A stretch of DNA of 64,000 nt from the NCBI RefSeq assembly GCF_030272615.1, contig NC_081412.1:24555860-24619859 (forward strand). Reading direction: 5' to 3'. This document shows positions 33,895 through 45,266 of this stretch, one piece after another. The translations under genes were made by a program, and so were the position numbers. The stretch comes from Cryptomeria japonica. Its lineage: Eukaryota > Streptophyta > Pinopsida > Cupressales > Cupressaceae. The notes under the pieces are model-generated. The model saw only the letters and a list, made by a program, of their open reading frames with translations. It was not told the origin of the DNA and searched no databases. Every line of letters begins with the position of its first letter. Position 1 is the stretch's first letter.

Positions 33895-35275
33895 TGGTGC
33901 TTCTAGTTTTATTGATGCATTTTCCAAATTTTGGAGTGATTGATCATGTTTGGGATCAATGAATGGATAATGGACTGTTGATAGGTCCACAAGTGTGTTT
34001 TGGAGTTATTTGAAGGGTGGTTGTCACCAAAGTTTGCTTGTTTTCTCAGTTTTGGCCAATGTGCCCTTGTAAGCCAAAAATGGCATTATTTTGCATTATA
34101 GTGTAAAAATATTTGTAAGGCCTAATTAAGAATTTGGTCATGTTAGTTTGATGTTAGGAAACCATCCTAGGGGGTTTATAGTGAATAGAAATGCATAAGT
34201 TGAAAAAATGCAAAATGAAGCAAAAGTTGTCATTGTTGCTTGACAACTTTTTGCAACTTTTTGAGCAACTTTTAAAAATTGATCAAATAGGTTGTTAGGA
34301 AACCGATGGGAGGTTGGTTATGAGAAAGGAGGCATATAAAATGATTTTGCAATGATTGTAAAGGGGTTGGAAGTTTCATGATCATATTTGGAATAAAAAT
34401 TGAAAGCCATTTCCAGGTCTTTGTTTAAGATTTGTAAATTTGGCTATAACAGTCTGTATCAGATGATCTAATCTTGGTACTGTCCTTTCATGGTGGTTTA
34501 ATATAGGTTGTTGTGTTTCTCAGGAAGTGATTTGATTCTTTCTTGGTGCAGGTTTAGTTTTTGATTACAAATTGTCTTCTTTTGCACTGCTCTCGGTCTG
34601 AGCAAGGGTCTAAGACCCTAGGCATGGTTCCAACTTGAAATCCCATTGTGTTTATCCAATGGCCTTTGGGATTCAAGTCATAGAACCTCTGTATAGTGTA
34701 TATATTCTTTGTAATGTACCGGAGGTTGCTTGGAAGCCATTTGTTGTCATATCCTAGGCGAGCTCTGTCATAGCCCGAGCAAGGATATGACTATCATTTT
34801 TGTTATTGCTTGCAGGGAAGATAAAAGGTGGATGTGCCAAGTGGTTGGCATGAAAGCAAGAATCCTAATGGAGTCTTATTAGAAGTAGGAAGGTATGACA
34901 GGGTGTAGAAACCAATAAACCCTATTGGAGAAGACTATTAACTCTCAAACCTTCAAAAAGAGCCATTTTTGGGGCCCGTACCTGTACGGATGTACTAGAT
35001 AGCCTAGCCTATTGAATCTAAAAGTTTTTCCAAAAGGGTATCTGGATCACTAAAGATTTTGGGAGGTCTTTTGGAAGTTTTTTGAGTAATTGGACAAAAA
35101 ATGTGAAGGTAGGGCTAATAGGGGCTCTAGGGCTACTAGGTCTAGAAAATAGGAATAAGAGAAAGCGATGGGAAAATGGAGAGAAACCAATAAAAGAACC
35201 ACATGAATGGAGTTGAAACACCTTCTCTACACCCTCTAAGACCCCTGCAAGTGTATGTTGGATATTTGACAACTT
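33895..35275 (+). repeat. 3' LTR of the chromovirus, 3'-truncated
   Basis: Matches 27,571-28,949 and then stops at GACAACTT (35,275). About 205 bp present at the end of the 5' LTR are missing, and LINE sequence begins immediately. Confidence 0.85.
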
Positions 35276-37913
35276 TGCCTCCATAGCAAGATTAAATAAA
35301 TTCCATCTTCTGATACCTGCACCTCCAACCGACTTCGATTTGTAGACCTTATCCCATGCTAACAAAGGGATTTTATCCTTCTCCTAATATCTATTCCAAA
35401 AGAATTTCCTCATACTTTTTTCTATGGTTCTCACAAATTTTTGAGGTATCTTTAGACATTACATAGAATAAAGTGGAATAGCTAAAACTATTGATTTCAA
35501 CATGATAATTCTCCCCGTCGAGGATAACCATTTTCCTTTCCATCCCTCCATGATACTTGAACAACTATTTACTGGTTTGTCTGGAAAGGTTGCTTTGTTG
35601 GCACCTCCAAACAAATGGATTCCCAGGAAGCGTCCAGGGAGATTGCCCACACGAATACTGAGGATTCTAGCTATATCTCTCTGTAACCCCTGAGATATAT
35701 TGAAACAATAAATTTCTGATTTATTCCAATTCACCAATTGGCCTGAAATTTGACAGTACTTATCCAGGATTGCTCTAATCACTCTTGCCTCCCAAGAGGA
35801 TGCTTCTCCAAAAAGTAAGGTGTCATCAACAAATTGAGTATGAGTGATTTATTCGACGCCATTAGCAATTCTGATCCCTTTCCAACACCCTTCCATCCTC
35901 CATTTCTCTATCATACGATCCAAAACTTCTGCCATGACAATGAATAAAAAAGGGATGGGGGGTCATCTTGGGGAATTCCCCTTGAAGTAGTAAAGAAATC
36001 TTGTGGGAATCCATTGACCAAAACTGAACAATAAACAGTTTAAATGCAGTTTTTTACCCACTGCACCCAACGAGGATGGAGTCCAAATTTCTCTAAAATA
36101 GCCGCCATGAATTGTCTACTAATATGATCATAATACTTTCTCACATAGATCTTAACCATCATTATGTCCACCTTGGCTAGTTTGATAGAGTGTATTTCCT
36201 TGTGTGCAATGATAATCCCTTTCGTTATTGATCTATTTGGTGGAAATCCACTCCGTTTTTCTGATATAATCCTTGGGAGTAAAATTTTCAATCTGTATGC
36301 CATCACCTTTGCAACAATCTTGTATACTGTGTTGCACAGAAATATTGGGCGGACATCCTTGAAGGATTGAACCTCAAATTTCTTTGAAATCAGAGCTATG
36401 AAGGTATTATTCATTGTCTTGGGCATATACCTCTTTTCTCTTGACTCTTTAGCCATTGCAGGTAAGTCCTCCTTAACAATCTCCCAAAAGGTTTGAAAGA
36501 AGAAAGGGGGAAAGCCATCATGACTTGAAGCTTTATCTCCCCCCATCGAGAAGACAACACTTTTAACTTCATCCATGAAGATACTTCTCATTAAGTGGGC
36601 ATTTTGATTCCTCGTAATCAATTTCAGAATGCATTCCAGACTGTCATCTACAATCCTCCGATCTCCCACATTGTCTATATTCAGTAGGCAGAGATGTACA
36701 AAACAACTTCCTGATTAATCTGCTCGACATCCTCCAAGATATTACCCTGCAAATCTGAGATCCGATGGATACGATTATGGCGTCTCCTAACCTTTACCGA
36801 TTTGTGGAAGAAGCTAGTGTTACGATCTCCTTCCTTGATCCAACTCTCCCTTGATTTTTGTCTCCAATATACTTCTTCTCTTGTGAGTATCTCAGACAGT
36901 CTATGATGTAGGATCTTCTCTTGTTGATACTTTGTATTTGACATACCCCTATCTAGGATCCTCCTATTCAAATCAGCCAGTTCCTCTTCCATCTTAATTT
37001 TCTCTGAAAAGATATTACCAAATCTGGTTCTATTCCATTCCCTTAGTCTCTCCTTAACATATCGAAGTTTGTGAACCACTATCTCTGCCTTTGTAGAGTT
37101 CCGACAACAAGGCTTCTTCCACCATTTATCTATTAAATCATATAAGCTTTTCTCCCTAAGATACATCTTTTCGAATTTAATGGGGCTCCTCATTGGTACT
37201 GAGTCATGTTGGATTATCAGGGAAATGGGGAAATGATCTGAACTAAAATAAGGAAGAACAACAACCTCCCATTAAAAATGCGAATTATTCTAGTTCTCAG
37301 ATAAAAGAAATTTGTCTAACATCTTGGTTATGCTTTTATCCCCACATTGGTGATTTGACCAAGTAAAAAAACCTTTTTTGAACCCTATATCCATCAGGTT
37401 ATTATCAGAGATGAAATTGTTGAAAGATATTTGCACCCGATTAGTACCTCGAATTCCCCCCTCCGTCTCTGAAGGAAATATGATGGCATTGAAATCTCCT
37501 CCAATTATAGCACATTCATTAGGAAATCCTGCCAAAAAGGAGGTTATTTGGGACCATACCTCCGTTTTATCATTAAAATCATTGGGTCTGTAGATATTGA
37601 GAAGTAAACATACTTCGCCATCCACCATTGAGTTGATTATGATTGCCATCCACCATCTATTCTTCACTAACAGTTCACCTTTTACTAAATGGGGTTTCCA
37701 CAGAGTGCACAAGTCTCTTGAAGCACCTTCCGCCTTAGAGAAAAATTCTTCCCATCCTCTCCATGCTTGCTTGAAACTTGATAAATCACTCTCTTTGACC
37801 TTGGTTTCCTGAAACATTATCACATCAGTTTTCGTCTGCCAAACTCCCTGTTTGATTAGACGGGTTTTGTCAAGGGAATTGCAACCCCTGACATTCTAGG
37901 ATAGGAGTTTCAT
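35276..37913 (-). pseudogene. LINE ORF2 N-terminal part: endonuclease and reverse transcriptase
   Basis: Starts at ATG 37,913 with Met-Lys-Leu-Leu-Ser-[TAG]-Asn-Val-Arg-Gly, the standard ORF2 opening with the Trp codon now a stop. Endonuclease landmarks are Gln-Glu-Thr-Lys (~37,810), Gly-Gly-Asp-Phe-Asn (~37,465) and Thr-Trp-Ser-Asn (~37,345). RT follows: Asp-Gly-Phe-Pro-Pro-Phe-Phe-Phe-Gln, Phe-Lys-Asp-Val-Arg-Pro-Ile, and after two breaks Gln-Phe-Val-Asp-Asp-Thr (~35,835), the catalytic box. The thumb runs to 35,459 and a Trp-Asp-Lys-Val ... Gly-Gly-Ala-Gly-Ile block to 35,276, where the nested element cuts in. The enzyme would nick DNA and copy LINE RNA at the nick. Multiple stops make it inactive. 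Confidence 0.85.
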
Positions 37914-37980
37914 TCCTCTCTAGGAAGGGTATTTCCCTTCCCAGATTTCAGCTTTCTCTGACCCTTAGCGCTTCCTGCCA

Positions 37981-39640
37981 TTAAGAGCAGTTCTCGGTTG
38001 GATTTTTACCTCTTTTCTTCTTGTCCCCGTTGAAAGGTTTCACAATCAAAGATTCTAATTGCGAGATTGTTCTCTTATCTATAATATCCTCCTCATCATC
38101 CTCATCAAAGAGATCATCCTCTGTTGACTCAGGGTTCGTTGGGCTAAAAAATAGGAGATGTTTTGATGATTTTTCTTTAGAAGTTGTCCATACATCTATC
38201 TCCTTTTGGGCATCCCGGGCCTTCTTTTCCCCACTAAGTCTTTCATCTACTTCACTCCACCCTCTCTTGGCAAGGGTCCGTCTCTTGTAGACCTTATTAG
38301 GGGTCTCTTCATTACAGATGGTTACCACGATATCTTCCTTTTTCATTTATCTCCACCTAAGTCATACCCACCAAAGCGCTATCCAGGAAGAGATCCATGT
38401 TGTTAGTCCTCTCCAGACAACTAACATTCCCATTCTCAAGGTCACAATTATATCCTTCTAAAAACTTCGTACCAATAAGATCGTTATTGCACTCTCTCTT
38501 TTGTGAGTTAGAATCTGGTTTTTCCCCTTCAGCTGGAATACTCTCAGAATGTGTCATTTGAGCATTTGTGTTGACTGCATCCTTTTGGCTCTCCATTTTT
38601 ATTGTGTTTGCAATATTATCTTTCTCGTCTTCTTGTGGATGGGGACCTAAATCCCTCTCATCATCGTTCCCCAAGGGGAAAGAGTTGTGTACAACCTCCT
38701 TCTCCTTACCTTTCTCATCCCTCTTACAGTCCACAACTACGTGAACAATATTTTTGCAGATTCTGCATGTTTTCATGGAAGTATCCACTTCAATCTTTTG
38801 AATCCAAACACCTTCGTTGGTAATGAGCTCCAGTTCTTGAGGAAGCGACGGAGTGAGCCTCCACATAATGCAAATCCTTGTGTAGACACTCGAATCTATA
38901 GCGTCCCTTGCTTCATCAGACTTTATGTATCTACCAATTTTATTCCCTATTGTTTGCAGGGCATCCTCTTCCCAATACTCCCTTGGCAGATTCTATAGTT
39001 TGATCCATATCTAAACTTCTTCAATCTTTGCCGAAAGGGGATCAAAGTTGGGTTGCCAGTCTTTAATATATGCTCCCCTACCCTCCATCATGTACAAGCC
39101 TCCGTTCAAGATAGATTCCTTCATTGCATTATCTCTGCATATCACTAGGAAGAATGCATTGGGTAAGGATTTGACTATACACCCGAACCCCAGACTACTT
39201 CGCACCACTTGATGACTTTTGATATTGCAGGCCAGGCTCCATCCCATTTGATGAAAAGACCTTGATCTTTAAGAGTTTTGACTGCATCCTTCCACTCTTC
39301 ATCTTCAATATGCACACAAATCCTTCTCCTTGAAATTGGGTGAGCAACATTTTTCAACTTTTTTTGGTCGCCACACGTTTTTCGATTGTGGGTTCCTCTT
39401 GAATGTTTGTGCTCGGGAAAGAATCAGAGATTTCTCCTTGGTCATTACATTTCGCGATCTTTCCCATTTTCTGGTTGCCTCCATCTTCGCTCGTTAAAGA
39501 TTGGACGAGGATGCACATCCTCCAAACCCGTTGGAGTGGATGCCCCCTTCTGTCTACCTCTGCCGCACCCTTGTTGAAATTTCCATTGCAGACCCCTGCG
39601 CTCCATTTCCTCAACCACTATGCTTCCTCTAGAATAGATA
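37981..39640 (-). pseudogene. LINE ORF1 (DUF4283-like region, zinc knuckle, acidic tail)
   Basis: Minus-strand frames from ~39,640 to 37,981 form the plant LINE ORF1 layout. There is a basic N-terminus, then a conserved DUF4283-like region (Trp-Lys-Asp-Ala-Val-Lys-Thr-Leu ... Val-Val-Trp-Gly-Ser-Gly, ~39,300-39,180, and Leu-Pro-Asn-Ala-Phe-Phe-Leu-Val). A CCHC knuckle Cys-Arg-Ile-Cys-x4-His-x4-Cys lies at ~38,770. A long Ser/Glu/Lys-rich tail contains an Asp/Glu run at ~38,095. Frameshifts split it into at least four pieces. ORF1 proteins bind LINE RNA. Confidence 0.7.
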
Positions 39641-39656
39641 TTTTCGTGCGTCTTAT

Positions 39657-40790
39657 AAGTCTCCACCTTTTTATTAAACATTGATGAAAGATTCACAATA
39701 ATATACTATTGCACAAAGTCTACAATATTCCACCTTTATACCTTTTAATCCAACAACTTTTGACAACGCACAATTTAATATTTAAAGATATTATGTTAAG
39801 AATGACATAAGAACACTTTTACCATACAATAAAGTGCTTCCAAGATAAAGATTGGAAAACAACTCCACTTCTTTATTGATAAATTTTTTAGATTTTCATT
39901 TAAAGCACAAAGTCTTTGATAGCTCTACAATCCAACAAAGTTTTGATGCATTAGCTAAAAGATGATCTTTACAAAGAAGCCCCTCATATTTATAGAGGAG
40001 AGTTTATGAGCAAAATGAGGGAAAGTTGCAACTAATTTTGACTTAGTCAACAACAGAGTCCTATTTGACTTCGCACTTGTGTTGTTCTCACATTTAAATT
40101 TATATGTGCAAAAAGAAATGCAAAATGTCTATAACAAATACAAACTTCATAACTTGAAAGTATGACAAATGGCTAAGTGTCTGGAGACACGTCTTAATCA
40201 ACATCATCCTTCTTGAAAATTCTTCATATCATTGCTAGTGCTTCAGAGTTATATGGTCATGGTTTGTAGGTGCAAGTATTTGGAGTAGAACTGTAGTTCT
40301 TAATTGAAGAATCCCCAGAGTTAATTTTTTTTTGCCTTTTGGATCAAAAATTGCAAATCGAGTTTTAAAACTTGATTTGCACCAAGCTAGGTCAAAACCT
40401 GTAAGTTGGGTTTCAAAACTCGATTTGCATTTAAAATTGAATTATACATGCAATTTGGGTTTTAAAACTCGAATTGCATGTAACAAGTGCAAAGTGATGT
40501 AAATCGTTTCTTAAAACCTGATTTATATATATGTGTGAGGAAATGTAGGGAAAGTGCACATTGGGTTTTAAAACCCGATGTGCTTGTGGGACAAGAGAGA
40601 AATATATAAATCAGGTTTTAAAACCCGATTTGCACTTTGTGAAACGTGGATGAATTGCAGTTCAGGTTTTAAAACCCGAATTGTACATAGGATGGATTTA
40701 AAATATGTACTTCAGGTTTTAAAATCCAAGTGTATGTTCATTGGTGATGAATGTGTATTTCAAGTTTGTTGGGTGAAAATTTTGTCAACT
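39657..40790 (-). mobile_element. Old minus-strand LTR, second part, with palindrome array
   Basis: Resumes at the right target duplication and matches ~56,447-57,463. Shared features are AACACTGATGAAAGATTCACAATA, ACAATAAAGTGCTTCCAAGA and the TATA box read on minus as CTCTATAAATATGAG (about 39,990). The palindrome array follows at 40,353-40,740. On the minus strand this part carries U3 and the promoter. It is probably the 3' LTR partner of the LTR at 55,960, or a solo LTR of that family. Confidence 0.7.
40353..40740. repeat. Palindrome array with GGGTTTTAAAACCC core (U3)
   Basis: Units include 40,353-40,380 (arms GCAAATC / GATTTGC), 40,448-40,479 (ATGCAATT / AATTGCAT), 40,556-40,583 (GCACAT / ATGTGC) and 40,608-40,631 (AAATC / GATTT). 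The core is nearly constant while the outer arms differ from unit to unit and remain complementary within each unit. Confidence 0.85.
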
Positions 40791-40829
40791 CAAGTGAGCT
40801 TACAAAATGAGGGTTTTCACCATAGTACA

Positions 40830-43560
40830 TGAGACAATAATATTTCTCAGAAGGAAAGATATGATCCCTCCCACTTATAAGGGAAGACTCCCCCTTTGTA
40901 CTGCAAACTATATCCTATTTGCTAACTTTACAATAATCTAGGATGATAAAATTACTTTTCTCTCTTTTTTCAGATTAAGTATTAACCCAATTTTCTATTT
41001 AGAATGGATTTTCTTTCCTAAGGCTGAAAACACTTCTTATTTGCAGTGATATAAAATCTATACTAACTTAGAAGCAAAGTGTCCATAAGAGTACAAATCC
41101 TCCAGGTGCTCTCTTTTTCTGAAAATAACTTTGGGATGAGAAAGTAATAATAAAGCTCAAAGTCTTCTTTTTATCATTATCCTATCAACCTTTACAAATA
41201 GATGACTCTTTCTTACAATAAACTTTCAAATACAACCAAGAAGCTCATGAAAGATCAAAGACTTTCTATGACTTCCTATAAAGCTTCAGGAACAAAGATG
41301 AAATATATGTAGCTCAAAGACTTCAACATACACTTCACATTAAATGTACAAACGTAGAAGGTAAAAGCAAAACAAAGACTACGAGTTATCTCTTTGCTTG
41401 AGCATGAAACATTAGCTTCAAACGTGATAAGTAGCTCAAAGACTACAAGATCAAGTTTGACATTATATCATTAATTATAAACACAATAAGCAACTCAAAT
41501 TTTACAAGATTGGGTTCAAATCTATTTCAAATAGCACCACAATACTCACAATCAACTTTGAATAATGTCGTCATATTACAACTTGTTCCAACACAAGATT
41601 GAAAGCAACTTATCTCTTTTATTGATTGTAATTTGATTTACATCTAAAAAACAAAGTCTTAGAGTGCTTCCCAAACTGATAGAGTTTTGTTGTATTACCA
41701 AAATATAGATCCAAAGAAGATCAAAAGGTCCAAAAAAGATCCAAAAAAAGCTGAAAAAGATCCTTATTACAACGAGCATCCTCACATATATAGAGGAGAA
41801 GTGAAACATGAAACTAGGAACGTTATAAATAATTTGTGACCAAGTCAAAGGTAGAGTCCTATTTGACTTGGGACACATGCAGTCCTACATGTGTACTAGT
41901 GCATACATAGAATGACACTTGGGGTGTCGATACCTTATACAAAATGACACTTGAAGTGTCGATTGAAATTACAAAATGCCACTGCACTAGAGATGCATAA
42001 AAACGACTAAGTGTTTAGAGACACATCTTTATTGTGATCATCCTTCTTCAAAATATCTTTGTATTGTTGCCAGGTAGCTTATATTTCAAAATCATTCGGT
42101 ATTTGCAATGTTTGACGCTACTGAGGATGAGAAGAAGAGCAGATAAGAGTCTTTCTTCTTGAACTTCATTGTCTTTTCTTTGAAGATGGTTTTGTCACCT
42201 AAATATCATTGTAGGATTAGGGAAAACATCAACACTTGTAAGGAGCAATTCATCAACCATCTTGATCATTTGAACTAAGTAGGATCACATATCCGTTGAA
42301 TTTGGCACCATCGGGATTGCAAAAATCGTCATTGTATCATGGTAGAACAAGTGTAAATTGGGCCTACGAACCTTATTCACATGTGTGTGCAATTGGTGTA
42401 ATTTGGGCTCGTGGGCCTGATTTACACTTAAGGCAAAGTGTGGCTCAAAGGTGCAGTTCAGGTTCGTAGACCTGAACTATGCTTGGGAAAAAAAGCTAGG
42501 TGTAGTTCAAACCTATAGACCTGAACTGTACCTTGTGGAGAAACATGTGATTGATGTAAATTGAACCTATAGGTCTAAACTACACCTACTTGAGTGCATA
42601 TCAAAACCAGGTGTAAGTCGGACCTATAGATTCGATCTACACCTAAATGGAAGGATCAAAGTGTATGGCAGGGTTATAAACCCGCCATGCACTTGAAAAG
42701 GGTAGAACTCAAATCACAGTGTAAGGCGGGTTTGTAAACCTGCCATACACAATGGAAACCAAAGATGGTGTAGGGCGGGTTCACAAACCTACCATACACT
42801 TAGGAGATGACACGTAAAGTTGGTGAGGTGCAGGGCAGGGTTGCAGACCCGCCATGCACCAAGTTAGGTTTTTGGTGTATGGCAGGCCTACGACCTTGCC
42901 ACGCACCATCCACACAAGGATGGCAAGGGAGATAGTGTTGTTCGGGTTCGTAGGCCTGAACAACACCAATAACATGGTGTAGTTCGGGTCTAGTGACCCA
43001 AACAACACCAAAAGGTGTTGAGGAAATGCAAGGAGGTGCAATTCAGGTTTGCAAACCCGATTTGCACTAGGAATACTAAATTGTGTGATTCGAGTTTGTA
43101 AACCCAAATTGCACTTGAACAATTAGAATTTACAAGATGGAAAAAATACCGAAAATACTTCAAATGAAGGTTCTAAGACAAAAAATCACGCATGGGAAGT
43201 GACACAAATTAACTCAAAAAGCATGCATAGAGCATATAAGCTACAAATTGGACAAAATTTATAGGTTACCCCAATTTTTCTAAATTGAGGATAACAAAGT
43301 TTTAAAACTTGAAGTACATATTGAATGAGAAATGTGCATTTCGAGTTTTAAAACCCGAAATACATATGCAAATAGTGAAAAGTGTTTCAAATTTTAAAAC
43401 CCGAAGTGCATGAAGGTGAGTGGTAGGATGTATTGTGGGTTTTAAAATACAAAATGCATAATGATGGAATGATGTGCCTTTCGGGTTTTAAAACCCAAAA
43501 TGCATAAAGGTATGACAGGTGGGTTGTATTTTAGGTTTTGAAACCAGAAAACATGAAAAA
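40830..43560 (-). mobile_element. Minus-strand LTR of a second family, with a large palindrome array
   Basis: Read on the minus strand: palindrome arrays (43,540-42,360), a CTCTATATATGTGAGG TATA box at ~41,785-41,799, a polyadenylation/R region near 41,640, and a GGGGGAGTCTTCCC-like end near 40,890. Its promoter-proximal part resembles the LTR fragment at 1-2254 in opposite orientation. Internal domains cannot be assigned. Borders are approximate. Confidence 0.5.
42361..43540. repeat. Large palindrome array, about twenty units of 30-36 bp
   Basis: Examples: 42,456-42,479 (AGTTCAGGT - 6-nt loop - ACCTGAACT, exact), 42,661-42,692 (GTGTATGGC / GCCATGCAC around GGGTTATAAACCC), 42,935-42,966 (GTGTTGTTC / GAACAACAC, exact), 43,036-43,067 (GTGCAATTC / GATTTGCAC) and 43,338-43,361 (ATTTCG / CGAAAT). 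The inner core shifts gradually along the array from GGTTCGTAGACC through GGGTTTGTAAACCC to GGGTTTTAAAACCC. The outer arms change in a matched way. Confidence 0.85.
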
Positions 43561-44229
43561 TGCAGTTTTTGGAAAAAACCCCAAAAATCACACAAAAACA
43601 AAATGACTAACTTTGAAAAAACTTTCAACAATTTTTCAAAAGACAAGTTAAGTGATCTAAATGAGATGATTTCTCGAGGAACTTGACCACGCACAAGAGG
43701 GTTTGACAAGTCCTTGAAATGCAGGCTTAGAGGATGTGGGCTACAAAATTGAGGATAACAACTAACTCTAACTAGGGAGCTTCCTTTGATCATTCTTTGA
43801 AATGATTGAAGGGAGAATAATCTAGAACTCTAAGTGCATTTATTCATCCATTGGGCTATAGAGTCAGACAACAATTGATACCAAAGATAAAAACGATGAT
43901 GCAACTGACTAAAACAATGTGCTTCAACACTTGAAGGAAAACAAGACTCGACTTTGTCCAACTATAGTTATTGGAAAGGGAAACTAACCTAACCTAGACT
44001 AATCAACAATGAAAACTTCTTCAAATGAAAGCATTAAGTGATACTCCAAAGTAGCCGCCCTTCTTCAACAAAGTGGAATGTGATACATGATCATAGACAA
44101 CCGCATAAAGATGAAGCACAAACATTTGTACCATGACTTGATGCATCACTCCTTGAAAGAGATGAATTAACTCACTCATCTCCTCAAATTGATCGTATTT
44201 ATTATTGTTCAAGAGTGGATCAATGAATC
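43561..44229. other. Internal sequence of the old element, no clear gene
   Basis: Unassigned sequence between the minus LTR and the gag remnant. Short minus-strand frames here are broken and match no domain that I can name. A TGGTATCAATTG stretch on the minus strand near 43,883 resembles a primer site but is weak. Confidence 0.3.
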
Positions 44230-44909
44230 GAAATTGATCCTACTCAAATGCAAATTCATTTTTGGCTCCATTCTCAATTGTATCTTCATCCTTGGGTGCA
44301 AGCATAATCTTTGAGAACTTAGTGTCTTCCAACCAAGCTAGATGTCTTATGGACATCCCTTTGAAAGGACAAAATCAAAACTCTTCTTGTTGGTTCCACC
44401 TTTATTGGTTGCTTCTTTGACCACAAATTCATGCTGATTGGAATGAGTTACCTTAAAAGGTTCAAATGAAAACATGACTGCATTGCTTACTTCATTATGA
44501 TGTTTTCAAACTTCATATTTGGGAGATATTGAATTGTCATCAAGACCTGAACAAAACTCCTCTATTATGTTTGTAAAAATATCTTCATCAAGTTCCTTGA
44601 TAGCTTCCTCACATATAATATGTTCAAGTTCATGTCTTGGAAATATAGACCCATTCTCTTCATCTTGTTCAACTTGACTAGTACCTTCATGCATATCCTT
44701 ATTTTCACTTCTCATTATATAATGGTCCTCATTTACCAGCACCTTGGAAAAGTTGCCTTCAACCTCTTGTTTCTTGTTCAACAATTTCTTCATAAATGCA
44801 TTGACTATCTATATGAGAGTCGCCAACTATGCTCGCTTCCTTCTCTTGGAAGAGATTAGCAAGATCACTTTGTTTAGATTCAGTGTTCTCCATTGCTAGA
44901 TTTGTTGGT
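44230..44909 (-). pseudogene. Old gag-like gene, downstream part (split by the Gypsy insertion)
   Basis: Continues the frame interrupted at 54,993: after the junction it reads ...Pro-Pro-Thr-Asn-Leu-Ala-Met-Glu-Asn to a TGA at 44,761-44,759. A second frame (44,793-44,506, 95 codons, very Glu/Asp-rich) overlaps and carries on, implying one frameshift. Below it an Arg-His-Leu-Ala-Trp-Leu-Glu-Asp segment (~44,350) is coding-like. No protease, RT or integrase follows before the next LTR. Confidence 0.6.
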
Positions 44910-45187
44910 TGTTTACCTTACTGGGTAAACAGGAAGAATACAGAACTCGAACAGCAAGGCACAATGCAAATACAAAGGAAGTACCAGAATAAGCTTGCCA
45001 TTAATGTCAAAAGATGTTCATATTATAATCTGTCGTCAACATTACCTGTCCTCCAACACTCGGAGGTGGTACAATATATGACAGCCGAAGGGGTGCGACA
45101 CAACCGTCGCGACTCCAACTACCTACCCGTCGGCTAACTGACTATCAATAATTAACATTACTAAACTATACATTTTTTCCGATAACA
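44910..45187 (-). repeat. 3' LTR of the Gypsy element (278 bp)
   Basis: TGTTTACCTTACTGGG ... CCGATAACA on the plus strand. It differs from the partner LTR at four sites (AACAGCAAGG/AACAACAAGG, AAGCTTGCC/AAGTTTGCC, AACACTCGG/AACACCCGG, CAACCGTCG/CAACTGTCG). Confidence 0.95.
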
Positions 45188-45190
45188 TCA

Positions 45191-45208
45191 TCCCCCCCAA
45201 AAAAGAAG
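45191..45208 (-). promoter_or_regulatory. Polypurine tract of the Gypsy element
   Basis: On the minus strand CTTCTTTTTTGGGGGGGA, three bases before the 3' LTR. The GGGGGGGA run preceded by a T-run is the usual plus-strand primer. Confidence 0.75.
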
Positions 45209-45266
45209 TCGTCTCCGATGACTAACAACAAAATGGAGACAATGCATATATACACCCAAAACAAAG

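Larger units (their letters stand above)
27555..35275 (+). mobile_element. Chromodomain Ty3/Gypsy retrotransposon (chromovirus), defective, nested in the LINE
   Basis: Order on the plus strand: 5' LTR, tRNA-iMet-type primer site, gag with CCHC knuckle, protease, RT, RNase H, integrase, C-terminal chromodomain, purine tract, 3' LTR. Gene order PR-RT-RH-IN with a chromodomain defines a Gypsy chromovirus. Many in-frame stops and frameshifts make it non-autonomous. The 3' LTR ends ~205 bp early and the adjoining LINE has lost codons, so a deletion has removed one insertion edge and no target duplication can be read. The LTRs differ visibly (about one base in 40 by eye over the first few hundred), so the copy is older than the Gypsy at 44.9-55.0 kb. 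Confidence 0.9.
24964..39656 (-). mobile_element. L1-type LINE (minus strand), ~7 kb, interrupted by a Gypsy element
   Basis: Bounded by the 17-bp target duplication. On the minus strand the order is ORF1 (DUF4283 region, zinc knuckle), ORF2 (endonuclease, RT, zinc-binding region, RNase H), a ~1.3-kb 3' region and a short A-rich end (CTGATCAAAAAAT) at 24,964. A 7.7-kb chromovirus (27,555-35,275) sits inside ORF2, so the LINE itself is about 7 kb, near full length for the group. Both ORFs carry stops and frameshifts, so it cannot move by its own proteins. The ends agree with target-primed insertion into the old LTR. Confidence 0.85.

Noticed and set aside
40353-43540. CRISPR-like array (regular repeats with variable parts)
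   Set aside because: Units are palindromes with variable arms rather than identical repeats with spacers, no cas genes exist, and the context is plant LTRs.
43861-43890. TGGTATCAATTG on the minus strand as a second primer-binding site
   Set aside because: Only the first eight bases fit, there is no LTR end next to it, and the old element already has a better site at 55,938-55,955.
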